Part shown: piece after piece, positions 35,114-44,901 of the stretch
Numbering within the stretch: the stretch's first letter is position 1
Layout: each line of letters begins with the position of its first letter
From: Pontibacter kalidii
Lineage (GTDB): Bacteria > Bacteroidota > Bacteroidia > Cytophagales > Hymenobacteraceae
DNA: 64,000 nucleotides
Direction: 5' to 3'
Assembly: GCF_026278245.1 (NCBI RefSeq)
Contig: NZ_CP111079.1
Location: 3,796,501-3,860,500 of the forward strand
Notes under the pieces: generated by a model
What the model was told of the DNA's origin: nothing
The model's input: the letters and a program-made list of their open reading frames with translations, nothing else
Databases searched by the model: none
Program-made: the position numbers and the translations under genes

Positions 35114-35614
35114 ATGGAATCATCAGAAAATAAAAAACTTGAGAAAGCCACGTTTGGGGCAGGATGCTTCTGGGGCATAGAAGAGACTTTCCGCAACACA
35201 CCCGGCGTGGCCGACACTGAGGTGGGCTACATGGGTGGCCATGTTCCTGACCCGACCTACCAGGAGGTATGCTCCGACCGCACCGGCCACGCCGAAGTAG
35301 TACAGGTAACCTACGACCCGCAGCAGGTGACTTATGACCAGCTGCTGCAGGTGTTCTGGCACGCCCACGACCCTACGCAGTTCAACAGACAAGGGCCTGA
35401 TGTGGGCTCGCAGTACCGCTCCGTAGTGTTTTACCACAGCGACGAGCAGCGCCTGATGGCCGAGACCACGAAGGAGAACTGGCAGCAGTCGCCGGAGTTC
35501 AGCGGCCGCCAGATACAGACGGAGATCGTGCCTGCCGATGCATTTTACCGTGCCGAGGAACACCACCAGCAGTACCTGATGAAGCGCGGCGAGGCCAGCT
35601 GCCGCACCAGCTGA
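35114..35614 (+). CDS. msrA: peptide-methionine (S)-S-oxide reductase MsrA
   Basis: Repairs oxidised methionine (S-form). 166 residues; the catalytic Cys18 is in FGAGCFWGIEE, and YMGGHVPDPTYQEVCSDRTGHAEVV and FWHAHDPTQFNRQGPDVGSQYRS are the usual conserved blocks. A second Cys near the C-terminus (EASCRTS) may act as the resolving cysteine. Cytoplasmic, single gene, with its own terminator. Confidence 0.96.
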   Translation: MESSENKKLEKATFGAGCFWGIEETFRNTPGVADTEVGYMGGHVPDPTYQEVCSDRTGHAEVVQVTYDPQQVTYDQLLQVFWHAHDPTQFNRQGPDVGSQYRSVVFYHSDEQRLMAETTKENWQQSPEFSGRQIQTEIVPADAFYRAEEHHQQYLMKRGEASCRTS

Positions 35615-35637
35615 CAGGCGCATGTGTGTAACACACC

Positions 35638-35670
35638 AAAAAAGCCGGACCTGTATGGCCCGGCTTTTCT
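35638..35670. terminator. bidirectional terminator
   Basis: AAAAAAGCCGG at 35638-35648 against CCGGCTTTT at 35660-35668, about 24 bases past msrA and facing the convergent gene at 35692. Confidence 0.75.
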
Positions 35671-35691
35671 GTTGTGCTCACTAGCCCCTGC

Positions 35692-36204
35692 TTACTTTAC
35701 GCGGGCATTGGTGCCCGACGAGCCCGAGCTGGAACTGCTGCCTGACATATTGCCTGATGAGCTGCCTGATCTGTTCTGCTGCTGTTGTTGCTGCTTCGCG
35801 TTGATGTTATGCATCGCCTCTTTAGCAGTACCTGCCGCTGAGCTGATTTGGCCTTTTATCTTGTTCTTGTTCTTCTGGCTCATGGCCATCCAGCCGGCAC
35901 CCAATGCCAGTACGGCACCCCCTACCATGGCTTTCTGCGTAGTGGTCATGTTGTTAAACTTAGTGGCTGCGGTGCTGCCAAACTGAGTCAGCTTGCTTTG
36001 TATATCCTTCATGCCGCCTTTACCGGTAGTTGCCTGCTGGTTGCTGCGGCCCTGGGCGCTTTGGCTGCCGCCGCTCATGGACGAGCTGCCCTGGCCTGAA
36101 CTACCCTGTGTTCCGCTGGAAGGCGTGGTATTGGTTCTGGCCTGGCCTTGTGTCTGAGAACTCGTGTTGTTACTGGTCGTGTTGTTATTCTTGTTCGTTT
36201 CCAT
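35692..36204 (-). CDS. low-complexity protein with one membrane segment
   Basis: 170 residues. An Asn/Thr/Ser/Gln/Gly-rich N-terminal half, then a short ordered core with a hydrophobic segment (TTTQKAMVGGAVLALGAGWM), a basic patch, and a Gln and Ser/Gly-rich tail. The core resembles small membrane-anchored proteins of this group. No domain recognised. Base composition and synonymous variation look like a normal coding gene here, so I keep it. Confidence 0.6.
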   Translation of the reverse strand: METNKNNNTTSNNTSSQTQGQARTNTTPSSGTQGSSGQGSSSMSGGSQSAQGRSNQQATTGKGGMKDIQSKLTQFGSTAATKFNNMTTTQKAMVGGAVLALGAGWMAMSQKNKNKIKGQISSAAGTAKEAMHNINAKQQQQQQNRSGSSSGNMSGSSSSSGSSGTNARVK

Positions 36205-36440
36205 TGTCTGTCTTTTATGTGTCTGGTTAAAAATGGTACAATTTTTCCCGTGCCGGTATAACTGCCGTTTCTGCGGCTAAACCAAGGCCCGTAACTATAT
36301 TTATCGTTAAACTCAGAGCTTAGTTACGTTTGGCGCCATATTTTTGCATTGCAGCACTGCTCTCTCGGTGGTTTATAGCCCTCACCCGTTTCAAAAGGGC
36401 ATTCACGTACAAGTGCAAGAATTATGCAATACGGTGGGGC

Positions 36441-37712
36441 CTACCTAGCTGCATGCAATTGCTGCAGCAGCACCAGGTGCTTCTGCACTTCCTTCCACTC
36501 CTTCAGCGCTTCCTTGTCGCTGCCGTCAGGAGCTTTCGCCTCCTCAAAGTATAAAAGCAGGTGCCGCTGCAGGGCTTTATCAGCCTGCTTAAACTCTCCT
36601 TTGGCCAGCTTCTTCAGCAGCTCGGCGTAGGTTTCGTCCGTAAGGGGATAGCTGCCGGGGCGGGTGGGCTTGCCGGTATCAAGCTGCAGGTTCTGCAGTT
36701 GCGGGGGGCGCTGCCCCAGCCGCCTCACCATCGCGCCATACTTGTCCACGGTCACGTTAAAGCTCTCCAGATATAGTTCCTCGGCTTCCGGGGTAGGGGG
36801 CACAAAGGCCAGCGGGCGCAGCGGGCCCACCTTGGGCAGCACCTTTATCACCCACGCCGCGGCGCGGGCAAAGAAGTGCGGGCGCTCATACTCCCGGCCC
36901 CACTGCTCATGAAAACCGGCCCGGCTCATGCGGTACGTAAACTGCCGCTTGGTTACCCCCGGCTGCGCCTCCTGAATCTCGCTTTTCTTTGCCTGCCAGG
37001 CCGCCTTTGTCAGTTCCGGGAAGATGCCCCGGATCGTGTAGCGGTAACTACCGATGGCCAGCGGCAAACTGGTAAAAACCTCCCCCAACTCCAGCCCATA
37101 GGTTTCCAGGAAAGCCTCCTCCAGCAGCTCCTTCGCTACTTCAAAGCCGATGAACTCCTGGTAGGCCTCCGGGGCGTAGCTGCCCCGCGCCACCTGCAGC
37201 ACATCAAAGCCGAACTCAGTTTTTATATGCGAGATGGCATCATCGGCATAGGTTACGGTGTGGCCATGCTCCCGCTGCACCTTAGGGTAAACCAGCGGTA
37301 CGGCTTTGTTTGTGCCGATGGGGTGCCCGTAGATATCCGCGTTGAAGTGCGCCATGGCCCCCAGGGCAAAGCCAAGCTCCTCTACGGTGTCAGCGTGGCG
37401 CAGCAGGCTCTTTACAAAATCGCCGCTGCGCACATAATGGGTAAGGTCGGTGAAAAAGGTGTTGCCAAAAGGATAGTAGCCCATGTCCTGCACAATGGAG
37501 CCGCCGTAGGCATGTGCATGCGCTTTCTTCAGTTCCTCTTCCGTAGCGTTGGGGTACCGCCGGAGCAGCAGAGGCTTCAGGCTGTTGTCCCAGACGGCAT
37601 CTACCACCGCCTGATGCGTGAGCACGCCGTATGCTTTGGCGGGTTGCGCCGGCAAGAGGGAGAGCACCGGCAGGAGGAGGCACAGCAGACCTCTATATAG
37701 TATAAGGTTCAT
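36441..37712 (-). CDS. zinc-dependent phospholipase C-like protein
   Basis: 423 residues from the ATG at 37712. Signal peptide ending AQPAKAYG, then the zinc-PLC-type start YGVLTHQAVVDAVWDNSL. His and Asp residues likely to bind zinc are in VLTHQ, HAHAYGGSIVQDMGYYPFG, FFTDLTHYVRSGDFV and ALGAMAHFNADIYGHP, in the order of the family. The rest, with EYERPHFFARAAAWVIKVLP, is less conserved. Exported, probably periplasmic; substrate unproven. It lies 45 bases past a PAP2 phosphatase gene on the same strand, so the two may act on the same lipid pool. Confidence 0.8.
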   Translation of the reverse strand: MNLILYRGLLCLLLPVLSLLPAQPAKAYGVLTHQAVVDAVWDNSLKPLLLRRYPNATEEELKKAHAHAYGGSIVQDMGYYPFGNTFFTDLTHYVRSGDFVKSLLRHADTVEELGFALGAMAHFNADIYGHPIGTNKAVPLVYPKVQREHGHTVTYADDAISHIKTEFGFDVLQVARGSYAPEAYQEFIGFEVAKELLEEAFLETYGLELGEVFTSLPLAIGSYRYTIRGIFPELTKAAWQAKKSEIQEAQPGVTKRQFTYRMSRAGFHEQWGREYERPHFFARAAAWVIKVLPKVGPLRPLAFVPPTPEAEELYLESFNVTVDKYGAMVRRLGQRPPQLQNLQLDTGKPTRPGSYPLTDETYAELLKKLAKGEFKQADKALQRHLLLYFEEAKAPDGSDKEALKEWKEVQKHLVLLQQLHAAR

Positions 37713-37757
37713 ATCAGACCTGTTACGCAGGGGCACGCAAAAAGTATGGTATCGCTT

Positions 37758-38549
37758 TTAGCGCAAGCCCTTATCCCGCTGCCTTCGATACAGCAGCACC
37801 TCCACCAAGCTGATGCCTACCAACAGCCACAGCCCCCCCAGCAGGAAGCCGGCCAGCACATCCGACAGGAAATGCACCCCCAGGTAGATGCGGCTGAAGC
37901 CAACCAGCCCGATGAGCAGGAGCGACAGCACCACCACCAGTTTCCGTTGCCAGGCTACACGTGCGTGGCGGTAGAGGAAATAAGCCAGCATGCCGAACAG
38001 TACCAGCGCCGTGGTGGAGTGGCCGCTGGGGAAGGAGAAGTGCTCCACCGCGTAATAGGCCATGTCCTGGGCCGGGCGCTCGCGGCTAATGATCTTCTTG
38101 CCAAACCTTACCGACAGCCCCACCCCGCCCATAGCGAGCCAGAAGGCCACGATGTACAGCCACCTCCTGCGCAGCAGCAGCACTGCCGTAGCCAGTCCCC
38201 CGATCACAAACACGGCCTGCTGCCCGCCCAACCAGGTAACAGCGTACAAGGTGCGGCTCAGCCAACCGGTGCGCATGTCGTAGAGCAGGGCGTTGAACCT
38301 CTCATCCACCTGTATCACCCACTCCGCCTCCACCACGCTCTCCGCCAGGTTAGAGAGCAGCATCGCGTTCACGGCCCCGACCAGCAGCACCAGCGTGAGC
38401 GGCAGGCCTATAAAATAGCTTGTATCGAAGCGGTTGGCCACAAACGTGGTAAGCCTTGGGAACCGCTGCCGCAGGCGCGCCACCACCGGCCGGTGTAGCA
38501 CCCAGCTTGTCGTGGACCGTACTTTGTCTATCAGGAGGTATCTTTTCAT
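37758..38549 (-). CDS. PAP2-family phosphatase
   Basis: A 263-residue inner-membrane protein with about six helices. The three phosphatase motifs are complete: KKIISRERP (K-x6-RP), FPSGHST (PSGH) and SRIYLGVHFLSDVLAG (S-R-x5-H-x3-D). It probably dephosphorylates a lipid phosphate such as undecaprenyl diphosphate or phosphatidic acid. An extended N-terminus (MKRYLLIDKVRSTTSWVLHR) precedes the first helix. It is 45 bases upstream of the zinc phospholipase-like gene. Confidence 0.9.
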   Translation of the reverse strand: MKRYLLIDKVRSTTSWVLHRPVVARLRQRFPRLTTFVANRFDTSYFIGLPLTLVLLVGAVNAMLLSNLAESVVEAEWVIQVDERFNALLYDMRTGWLSRTLYAVTWLGGQQAVFVIGGLATAVLLLRRRWLYIVAFWLAMGGVGLSVRFGKKIISRERPAQDMAYYAVEHFSFPSGHSTTALVLFGMLAYFLYRHARVAWQRKLVVVLSLLLIGLVGFSRIYLGVHFLSDVLAGFLLGGLWLLVGISLVEVLLYRRQRDKGLR

Positions 38550-38688
38550 CGTATGCCGCTGCTGAGAATATACGGAGTCGCTATACTTTGTTACGTGTTT
38601 TTGAATCGTTGGCAGGCTGCTGGCACCCGTTTACCCCAAAAAACGGTGGTTCCACAACCATCGCTGCCTAAATAAAGTACATATTTAC

Positions 38689-39249
38689 ATGAAGGCGCAC
38701 GACAACATATTCGACAAAATCATGCTGGCTATTGGCGTGCTGCTGCTCGTGTTGTTCTGGATCCAGTTTCCGGCCATGCCCACTGTGGATGAGCACCACT
38801 ACGCCTCCTATACATCTGCCAGCCCGGACATAGCGCACACCTCCAAATGGACATACCTAAAGCCTGACAAGGGCCTTTCGGCACGCCAGGTGGTAAGTAT
38901 ACAGCTACACGCCCTGCAGCAGAACGACCCCGCCGACAGCGGCGTGATCACCCTGTTCAACTTCTCCTCGCCTTCCAACAGAGCTTACCTGGGGCCGCTG
39001 AAACACTTCCGCCTGATGGTTCGAGAGCCTGCATATCGTCCAATCCTGAACTTTAAAAGTTACAAAACTGGCCAACTCGTAGTGGCCGGCAAAAACGCCT
39101 ACCAACTGGTGGTGATCGAAACCCCGGACGGGCAGCGGGAGGCCTTTATGTTTATACTTACCAAGCAGCGCCGCGGCACCTACAAGGACTGCTGGATGAC
39201 CGAGGGGATAGCCCGTATGGAAGAGGTTCATTTCACAAGTAACCTGTAA
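38689..39249 (+). CDS. DUF4864-like membrane-anchored protein
   Basis: 186 residues with one N-terminal membrane helix (IMLAIGVLLLVLFWIQF). The exported domain has the DUF4864 pattern: VVSIQLHALQQNDPADSGVI, LFNFSSPSNRAYLGPLKHFRLMV and YRPILNFKSYKTGQLVVAGKNAYQLVVI. The closing WMTEGIARMEEVHF also fits. The family is probably NTF2-like; no activity is assigned. Confidence 0.72.
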   Translation: MKAHDNIFDKIMLAIGVLLLVLFWIQFPAMPTVDEHHYASYTSASPDIAHTSKWTYLKPDKGLSARQVVSIQLHALQQNDPADSGVITLFNFSSPSNRAYLGPLKHFRLMVREPAYRPILNFKSYKTGQLVVAGKNAYQLVVIETPDGQREAFMFILTKQRRGTYKDCWMTEGIARMEEVHFTSNL

Positions 39250-39360
39250 GCCGGTAACAATGTCAACAAAGCGAAAGGCAATCATACTTTGCTTTGCCAG
39301 GGTATTTACACGAATACGAATTTTGCCTTAACTTAAGCCCCAGAACCCACACTTCCGCAC

Positions 39361-40377
39361 ATGAGCCAAACGCCCGCCACCCGCCTGCCCATTATCGATT
39401 TGCATTGCGACCTACTGGTATACCTGACCGATGTGCCCCATTCGGACATGAACAGGATAGAGGAAATTGGCTGCGCAGTGCCGGCATTAGTAGAGGGCAA
39501 CGTGAAGCTGCAGGTGATGGCCCTTTACTCCGCCACCGGCCCCGGCAGCACCCGTTTTGCAGCGCTGCAGCGCGATATGTTCCGCCAGCTGGCCGATGCC
39601 GATAACTGCCTGATTGCCGTAACCGATGCGGGGCAGCTGCAGGAGGCGATGCAGCGCCAGGGAGGCACGGGCATGGTGGCCGCCATCGAGAACGCTGCCG
39701 GCTTTTGCGAGGAGGCTGAGCCCCTGGAGGAGGGCTTTAAGCGCCTGGAGAAGATAATAGAAGTTTGCGGGCGTGTCCTCTACATCAGCTTTACCCACCA
39801 CACCGCCAACCGCTTTGGCGGCGGCAACTCCTCGGACCCCAGCCACGGCATCACTACCGATGGCCGCATGCTGCTCGACTACCTACACGGCCGACGCATC
39901 GCTGTAGACCTCTCCCACACCAGCGACGCCCTGGCTTTCGACATCCTGAACCACATCGATACCGAGCGGCTGGACATTCCTGTCATCGCCAGCCACTCCA
40001 ACTTCAGGCCGGTGTGGCACCACGAGCGCAACCTGCCCGACGAGCTCACGCAGGAGATCATCCGCCGCAAAGGCCTGATCGGGATGAATTTTCTGCGCAA
40101 GTTCCTGAACACGGAGGCCTCTGACGCCCTGCTGCAGCACATAACCTATGGCTTTGACCACGGTGCGGAGGATGCCCTCTGCTTCGGAGCTGATTACTTT
40201 TACTTTGCCGATGAGCCGGACCGCAGCCGCTATCCGTTTTATTACAAGGAATACGAGCAGGCGGGCAGCAGTTATGCCTACATCCTGCAGCGCCTGGAAG
40301 AGCAGTATTCTAAGGAGCAGCTGCAGAAGCTGGCGCACGGCAATGCCCGCCGCTTTATAGAGCGCATCTGGAGCTGA
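39361..40377 (+). CDS. membrane dipeptidase (peptidase M19 family)
   Basis: 338 residues, renal-dipeptidase type zinc enzyme of the TIM-barrel amidohydrolase group. Zinc ligands are visible at H15 and D17 (PIIDLHCDL), Glu in VAAIENAAGF, and His in VDLSHTSDA and IASHSNFRPV. The loop NRFGGGNSSDPSHGITTDGR is also typical. It cleaves dipeptides, possibly of D- or beta-type. No signal peptide is visible, so a cytoplasmic place is likely. Read alone. Confidence 0.92.
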   Translation: MSQTPATRLPIIDLHCDLLVYLTDVPHSDMNRIEEIGCAVPALVEGNVKLQVMALYSATGPGSTRFAALQRDMFRQLADADNCLIAVTDAGQLQEAMQRQGGTGMVAAIENAAGFCEEAEPLEEGFKRLEKIIEVCGRVLYISFTHHTANRFGGGNSSDPSHGITTDGRMLLDYLHGRRIAVDLSHTSDALAFDILNHIDTERLDIPVIASHSNFRPVWHHERNLPDELTQEIIRRKGLIGMNFLRKFLNTEASDALLQHITYGFDHGAEDALCFGADYFYFADEPDRSRYPFYYKEYEQAGSSYAYILQRLEEQYSKEQLQKLAHGNARRFIERIWS

Positions 40378-40561
40378 GCCCCTGTGGGTTTCCTGAGAAT
40401 ATGGCTATCCCTGCCCCTGTACCCATTGTTGGAGCTAAGGCAAAATCCGCTGGTTTTATACTTATAAATTACTATATTTAGAGAAAGAGGCAGTCAGGTA
40501 AAACTGGCTTTTTGCAAGTTTGCCTTACGAAAACAGCTCTTTCACTAAAAAACTTATACGT

Positions 40562-40747
40562 ATGAAATTTATCGGATTATTTCTGCTGCTCGCGGGGCTG
40601 GTTTCGCTTGCGCTCGGACTTACAGGTGCTAACTTAGTAGTAATCAACTGGTTAAACCAGTTTGGCGAAACAGCAAGCTGGGCAATTCGCATTGGGGTTA
40701 CGCTGTTGGGCGGAATTATTTACTACCTACGCCGCCACGACGACTAA
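40562..40747 (+). CDS. small membrane protein
   Basis: 61 residues from the ATG at 40562 (MKFIGLFLLLAGLVSLALGL). Two hydrophobic segments around a Gly-Glu-Thr turn, and a polar end (YYLRRHDD). Similar short proteins are common in Cytophagales; no known role. Confidence 0.65.
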   Translation: MKFIGLFLLLAGLVSLALGLTGANLVVINWLNQFGETASWAIRIGVTLLGGIIYYLRRHDD

Positions 40748-40856
40748 CCACAGGCTCAAATTTGTATATAGATTATTTGCCATGTGGGCTTAAACTCCGT
40801 ATACGCAGTAATAGTACCTATACTGCGCCGCAACCAGAACCTAAAGCCTTAACACC

Positions 40857-41519
40857 ATGGATGCTCAGGATTATTCGCCACGCTACGTTCAGATAAACGA
40901 ACTATACATCGACACGGTGGTGATAGACGACACCGAGTTTATCACGCTTTGGTGCTTTACGGTGCTCGACGATGAGTATAAATTCGTGTACCTTGGTTGC
41001 GATTTCTGCCAGTTTAACCAGATACTGATCGCCGCCGGCGAGAAAGGCAAAGAGATAGCCCTGCACATGGCAGAGCTCCTGGACCAACCCTACGACTCGC
41101 CTACGCTTATCCCGGTAAAGGAGAAGTTCGGGGAGTACCTGGAACTCACCGGCCACGACATCATCGTGTATGAGCCACTGGCAGTGGAGGATGACCTGGA
41201 GGCACTGGAGGAGAACGAGGAAGAGGACCTGCCCCTGGAACAGCTGTTTGGCGGAAAGTCGAACAAAACACGCCAGAAATACCTCATCTACCAACTCGAC
41301 AGGCTATACCCCTCTAAAGTGTTTGAGCCTGAGAAGCAGGCCTCCGAAGACCTGTCCGAATGCTTTGAGGACGACTCGCTGGAGCTGGCCCAGCTCTATT
41401 ATGATTACCTGAATGCAGTGGAAAACGGCTACTCCGAATGTGAGGCACGGCAGGTAGCAGGACTGGAGCGCGAGCTTTTCTTCCGGATGGCCCGTAAAGC
41501 CTCCGACCTCTGGAAATAA
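40857..41519 (+). CDS. hypothetical acidic protein
   Basis: 220 residues, cytoplasmic, strongly acidic (DLEALEENEEEDLPLEQL). I recognise no domain. The first half (YVQINELYIDTVVIDDTEFITLWCFTVLDDEYKFVYLGCDF) is strand-rich; the second half is helical with YYDYLNAVENGYSECEARQVAG. Codon use is like that of the neighbours. A hexamer array starts 5 bases after its stop. Confidence 0.7.
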   Translation: MDAQDYSPRYVQINELYIDTVVIDDTEFITLWCFTVLDDEYKFVYLGCDFCQFNQILIAAGEKGKEIALHMAELLDQPYDSPTLIPVKEKFGEYLELTGHDIIVYEPLAVEDDLEALEENEEEDLPLEQLFGGKSNKTRQKYLIYQLDRLYPSKVFEPEKQASEDLSECFEDDSLELAQLYYDYLNAVENGYSECEARQVAGLERELFFRMARKASDLWK

Positions 41520-41524
41520 AAACC

Positions 41525-41550
41525 TATACTTATACTTATACTTATACTTA
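41525..41550. repeat. TATACT hexamer array, short
   Basis: Four tandem copies of TATACT plus two bases, starting 5 bases after a stop codon. Same unit as the nine-copy array at 10403-10457. Confidence 0.9.
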
Positions 41551-41728
41551 CCTCCTCCATATCTCATGCTTATACTTGTCAGTATTAGCACAAGGACAGT
41601 GTTAGCCTGAAGTATAAACGGCATTATCCTTCTGGAAGAAACTTAGTACCCTCCCCAATGGTGAAGCTCTTACGGCTTACCCCCCTCCCTAGAGGACAAA
41701 ATAGCCATACCTAGTGCTGCCTTCTCAT

Positions 41729-44041
41729 TTAGAAAGTATAGCTCTTCCGTACTACCGTCAGATTGCTGTCGCGGCCCTGGTCGGGAATAGCGTGGGCGGG
41801 GCGGGGCGTTTTTACCAACTGCTGCGGCAGGCCAATGCTCTGGTCGAGGAGGTGCAGCGTAAGCGGCGTGCCAGGATGCAGGCGAAGCTCCAGCGTCACC
41901 TCTTTGCTTTCGGGCAGGCCATGAAAACGGGTAAAGTATACTTCTCCGCCATCGGTTTTTACAGGCTTTAGTTGCAGGTCCTCGCCCGCCAGCTTTATAC
42001 TATCAATCGCTCCGGGGTCCTCAGCTTGCAGCGCCAGCTCCAGGTGGGCGCCACCGAGCGGCGAGGCTAGCTTCAGGCGAAGGATGCGCGTCCCGCCAGC
42101 CACCGAATCCTGCAGCACCTGGGCTGTCGGGGCAGGCAGGTCCAGTGGTTCAGCCTTATTCTTCAGGTACTGGATAGAGGCATGCGGGTACATCTCCGTA
42201 AGTGGCGCGGTGGTGGCGTCGGGAAAGAACTGCTGGTTCCAATCATCGGTGGTATGGAAGCGGGAGGCCCACCAGGCGTTGCCGGAATCCGCGTTCAGGT
42301 AGTAACTCACATGGCTGTGCAGCGGCTTTTCGGCGGAAGGCTTCTCCCCTGCAATGGCCATCAATGTCAGCAACCCGCCTATTAGCAGAAAGAGCAGCGA
42401 CAGCAGCGGCATACCTTTCCAGCCAAGGGCGCGCGCCACGAAGACCAGCAGCGGTAGCAGCAGTCCGGCTAGTAGCAGCACCAGCAGCACGGTGCCATAG
42501 GGCAGTTGCAGCGAAAAGGCCATGAACACCACCTGCGCCATGGGCAGCAGCATAAACACAGCCGGCACACTTGTCAGCAGTAAGATTAAAGTATACTTCG
42601 GCTCTAATTCGGAGTCTCCTCCCCAGCCCATCAGCAGCAGCGCCAACGCCCCGCCCAGGCTGAACAGCAACGGGAACAGGAGCAGGTAAGACCCGTTCGG
42701 CATAAGCAGGTACAGGGCCAGCAAAAGGATGAACTGCAGTATAAATACGCCCAGCAGCAGCGAAACCACCCGCATCCAGCGCAGCGCGAGCCGGCTCAGG
42801 AGCAGAAAAAGCCCCAGCGCCAGAAACAGGTACGCCGCAAAAAAGACATCGGAACTATACAAGCCATTATGCCGGTGCGAAAGCGGCAGCTGCGCCCACA
42901 CCAGCTCGTTTATCGGGTAAAAAAGGAAGGTGATGGCGACCACCAGCAGCAGGTACAACAAAAAGCCCATGATAATTCCGCGCACCTTTGCCACCCCCTG
43001 CTGCAGCGCCACGCGCACCGTTACAAACAGCAGCAGCGTAGACAAGGCTACCCAGAGCAGGTTCAGGTTGGGCTTGTAGTTGATCACCCATGAGCCGATG
43101 GCGTTGAAAAACACCCTGTCGGGGGCTTTGGTTTGCGCTAAAGAAGTATGGCCGAAGTGACGGGTAAGGGCCAGCAGGTTACTGCCGTGGTGCTGCAGGC
43201 TGCGCAGGCTCAGGTTTTCGGGCGCATCGGTGGCCTTGTGGTAGTGCACAAAGCCATCTATAAACGCAGCATTCAGGCCACTGTAGCCGTCCTCCCGGAA
43301 CACGGTGAAATCGGTGTCATTAGGCATGCGGCTGTAGATCTCGTAGCCCAGGGAGCTTACGAAGGGGTAGGGCGCGGCTTGGGTGTACTGTTTGGCCAGC
43401 CAGCCGTTTTGCGGGCTCATCTCAAAGGTCATACTTGGCCCCTCGTTGCCCCGGCCCTCCAGGTTGAGCACCAGCGCCACCTCCTCTGCCCAGGGGTGCC
43501 TGAGAAAAGCGCGGGCACCATACAGGCCATACTCTTCGCCGTCGGTGAGCAGCACGATTACGTCGTGCTGCAGTGGCCCTTCCTGCTGCAGGGCGCGGAT
43601 GGTTTCGAGGATGGCAGCCACGCCAGCGCCATCGTCGCCGGCACCCCGGGCGTTGGGCTGCGAGTCGTAATGGGCCATCAGGAGGATGGCTTTGCCCGTT
43701 TCACCGGTGCCTTTTAAGCGCCCGATCAGGTTGTATACATACCCCAATGTGGCTGCCCCGCCCTCTCCGTTCACAGCAACGGCCTCCTGCACCTGCGGCT
43801 CCAGCCCCAGTCGCTCCAGTTGCCGCAGCAGGTAGTTCCTCACCCTGGCGTGCTCCTTTGTACCCATGGCATGCGGTTGCTGCGCTATTTGCCGCACATG
43901 CACCATGGCCCGCTCCGCGGAGAACTCGGTGGCAGGAGCATCGGCAGGCACAGGCGCTGGTGGGGTCAGCAGCCAGAGGCTCAGCAGGGACAGCCCTACC
44001 AGCGTGAACAGCAGCAAAACAGCAACAGCAGTGTGGCGCAT
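41729..44041 (-). CDS. M28-family zinc aminopeptidase with C-terminal membrane domain
   Basis: 770 residues. An N-terminal helix (VAVLLLFTLVGLSLLSLWLL) anchors a periplasmic M28 domain (about 40-300) with zinc ligands in LLMAHYDSQP, RGAGDDGAGVAA and LTDGEEYGLYGARAFL, and later MPNDTDFTVF and FVHYHKATD. About eight membrane helices follow (about 320-560), then a soluble C-terminal beta-rich domain. This is the usual build of the large M28 transmembrane peptidases. Exact peptide substrates are unknown. Confidence 0.9.
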   Translation of the reverse strand: MRHTAVAVLLLFTLVGLSLLSLWLLTPPAPVPADAPATEFSAERAMVHVRQIAQQPHAMGTKEHARVRNYLLRQLERLGLEPQVQEAVAVNGEGGAATLGYVYNLIGRLKGTGETGKAILLMAHYDSQPNARGAGDDGAGVAAILETIRALQQEGPLQHDVIVLLTDGEEYGLYGARAFLRHPWAEEVALVLNLEGRGNEGPSMTFEMSPQNGWLAKQYTQAAPYPFVSSLGYEIYSRMPNDTDFTVFREDGYSGLNAAFIDGFVHYHKATDAPENLSLRSLQHHGSNLLALTRHFGHTSLAQTKAPDRVFFNAIGSWVINYKPNLNLLWVALSTLLLFVTVRVALQQGVAKVRGIIMGFLLYLLLVVAITFLFYPINELVWAQLPLSHRHNGLYSSDVFFAAYLFLALGLFLLLSRLALRWMRVVSLLLGVFILQFILLLALYLLMPNGSYLLLFPLLFSLGGALALLLMGWGGDSELEPKYTLILLLTSVPAVFMLLPMAQVVFMAFSLQLPYGTVLLVLLLAGLLLPLLVFVARALGWKGMPLLSLLFLLIGGLLTLMAIAGEKPSAEKPLHSHVSYYLNADSGNAWWASRFHTTDDWNQQFFPDATTAPLTEMYPHASIQYLKNKAEPLDLPAPTAQVLQDSVAGGTRILRLKLASPLGGAHLELALQAEDPGAIDSIKLAGEDLQLKPVKTDGGEVYFTRFHGLPESKEVTLELRLHPGTPLTLHLLDQSIGLPQQLVKTPRPAHAIPDQGRDSNLTVVRKSYTF

Positions 44042-44224
44042 GGTAAAATTTGTATAGTATGTAGCTAATATACTTAAAATCTGCAGATAAGCTGCTTGAG
44101 GTGTAAGGTTTTGCCTCCTCCGGGCCTATGGTTTCGATTACTATTCTTGCTTAGTTGTTCTGCGCTACACTTTGCAGAGTAAATATCCATTGCTGGCGCG
44201 GACTTGCAGCCCGTGCCTTTTTTC

Positions 44225-44815
44225 CTCGGCCCTGTGTATACTTGCCAGTTTATACTTTAGCCATACTTTAATATTTGCTTTGGCTATACTTGCTAGCTGC
44301 GGCTTCATCCACGGCTGTTTACCCTGCTCTTTTCATAGCACGCTTTGGTGCTCTCCAGCCCGAGAGGGCTCGTCTTCCCGCATCGCGCTGTGTTCCCTCC
44401 TGCCCTCGTGTCTCGGGCTGCTCAACAAGTTGAGCACCGGATCTCACAAGGCGCTCTTTTTCGAGGGCCCCTACCCCCACGGAAAGACTGGGATCAGATT
44501 CGATAGCCGCCGCTGACGAAGCTTGAACAGAGCTCCCCTCCTTGGCTAAGGAGGGGCAGGGGTGGTTGGACCCGGTGCTACAGAATTACCAGTTGCTCTT
44601 CGGGATTTATCATCCCGAAGCACCTAATAAGAGGATTTGCAATCCGGCTTTTAGTTTTTAGCCGCAGCTCTACAGCTGGCAAAGTGTTAAACCGGATTAC
44701 AAATCCTGATAAAACCATACTTCCGGATTGCAAATCCGAAAGAGCGGACGCCTAGGGAGAGGTTTATACTTGTAGGGACAGGTCGTGACCTGTCCGCGCG
44801 AGGACACCAGCTCCA
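44225..44815 (+). repeat. intergenic mosaic repeat, copy 3
   Basis: Module A (about 44283-44512) with the core at 44358-44372. A foreign piece CGAGGGCCCCTACCCCC lies between its GGCGCT and ACTGGG parts; the same piece lies at another point in copy 4. Then module D (CCTCCTTGG...AAGGAGG, about 44540), an inverted repeat CTTCGGGAT/ATCCCGAAG (44598-44620), three copies of a GGATTTGCAATCCGG word (44633-44647, 44692-44706, 44723-44737, the last two inverted), and module C at 44776-44795 with a centre mismatch. No gene. Confidence 0.85.
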
Positions 44816-44901
44816 GCTATAAACTTATACTTTAGCCAAAGCAACTACCGGAGTCCCCCGCCTGTCCTACAATGAATGCCCCCAGCCCTGACTATGACAC
44901 A

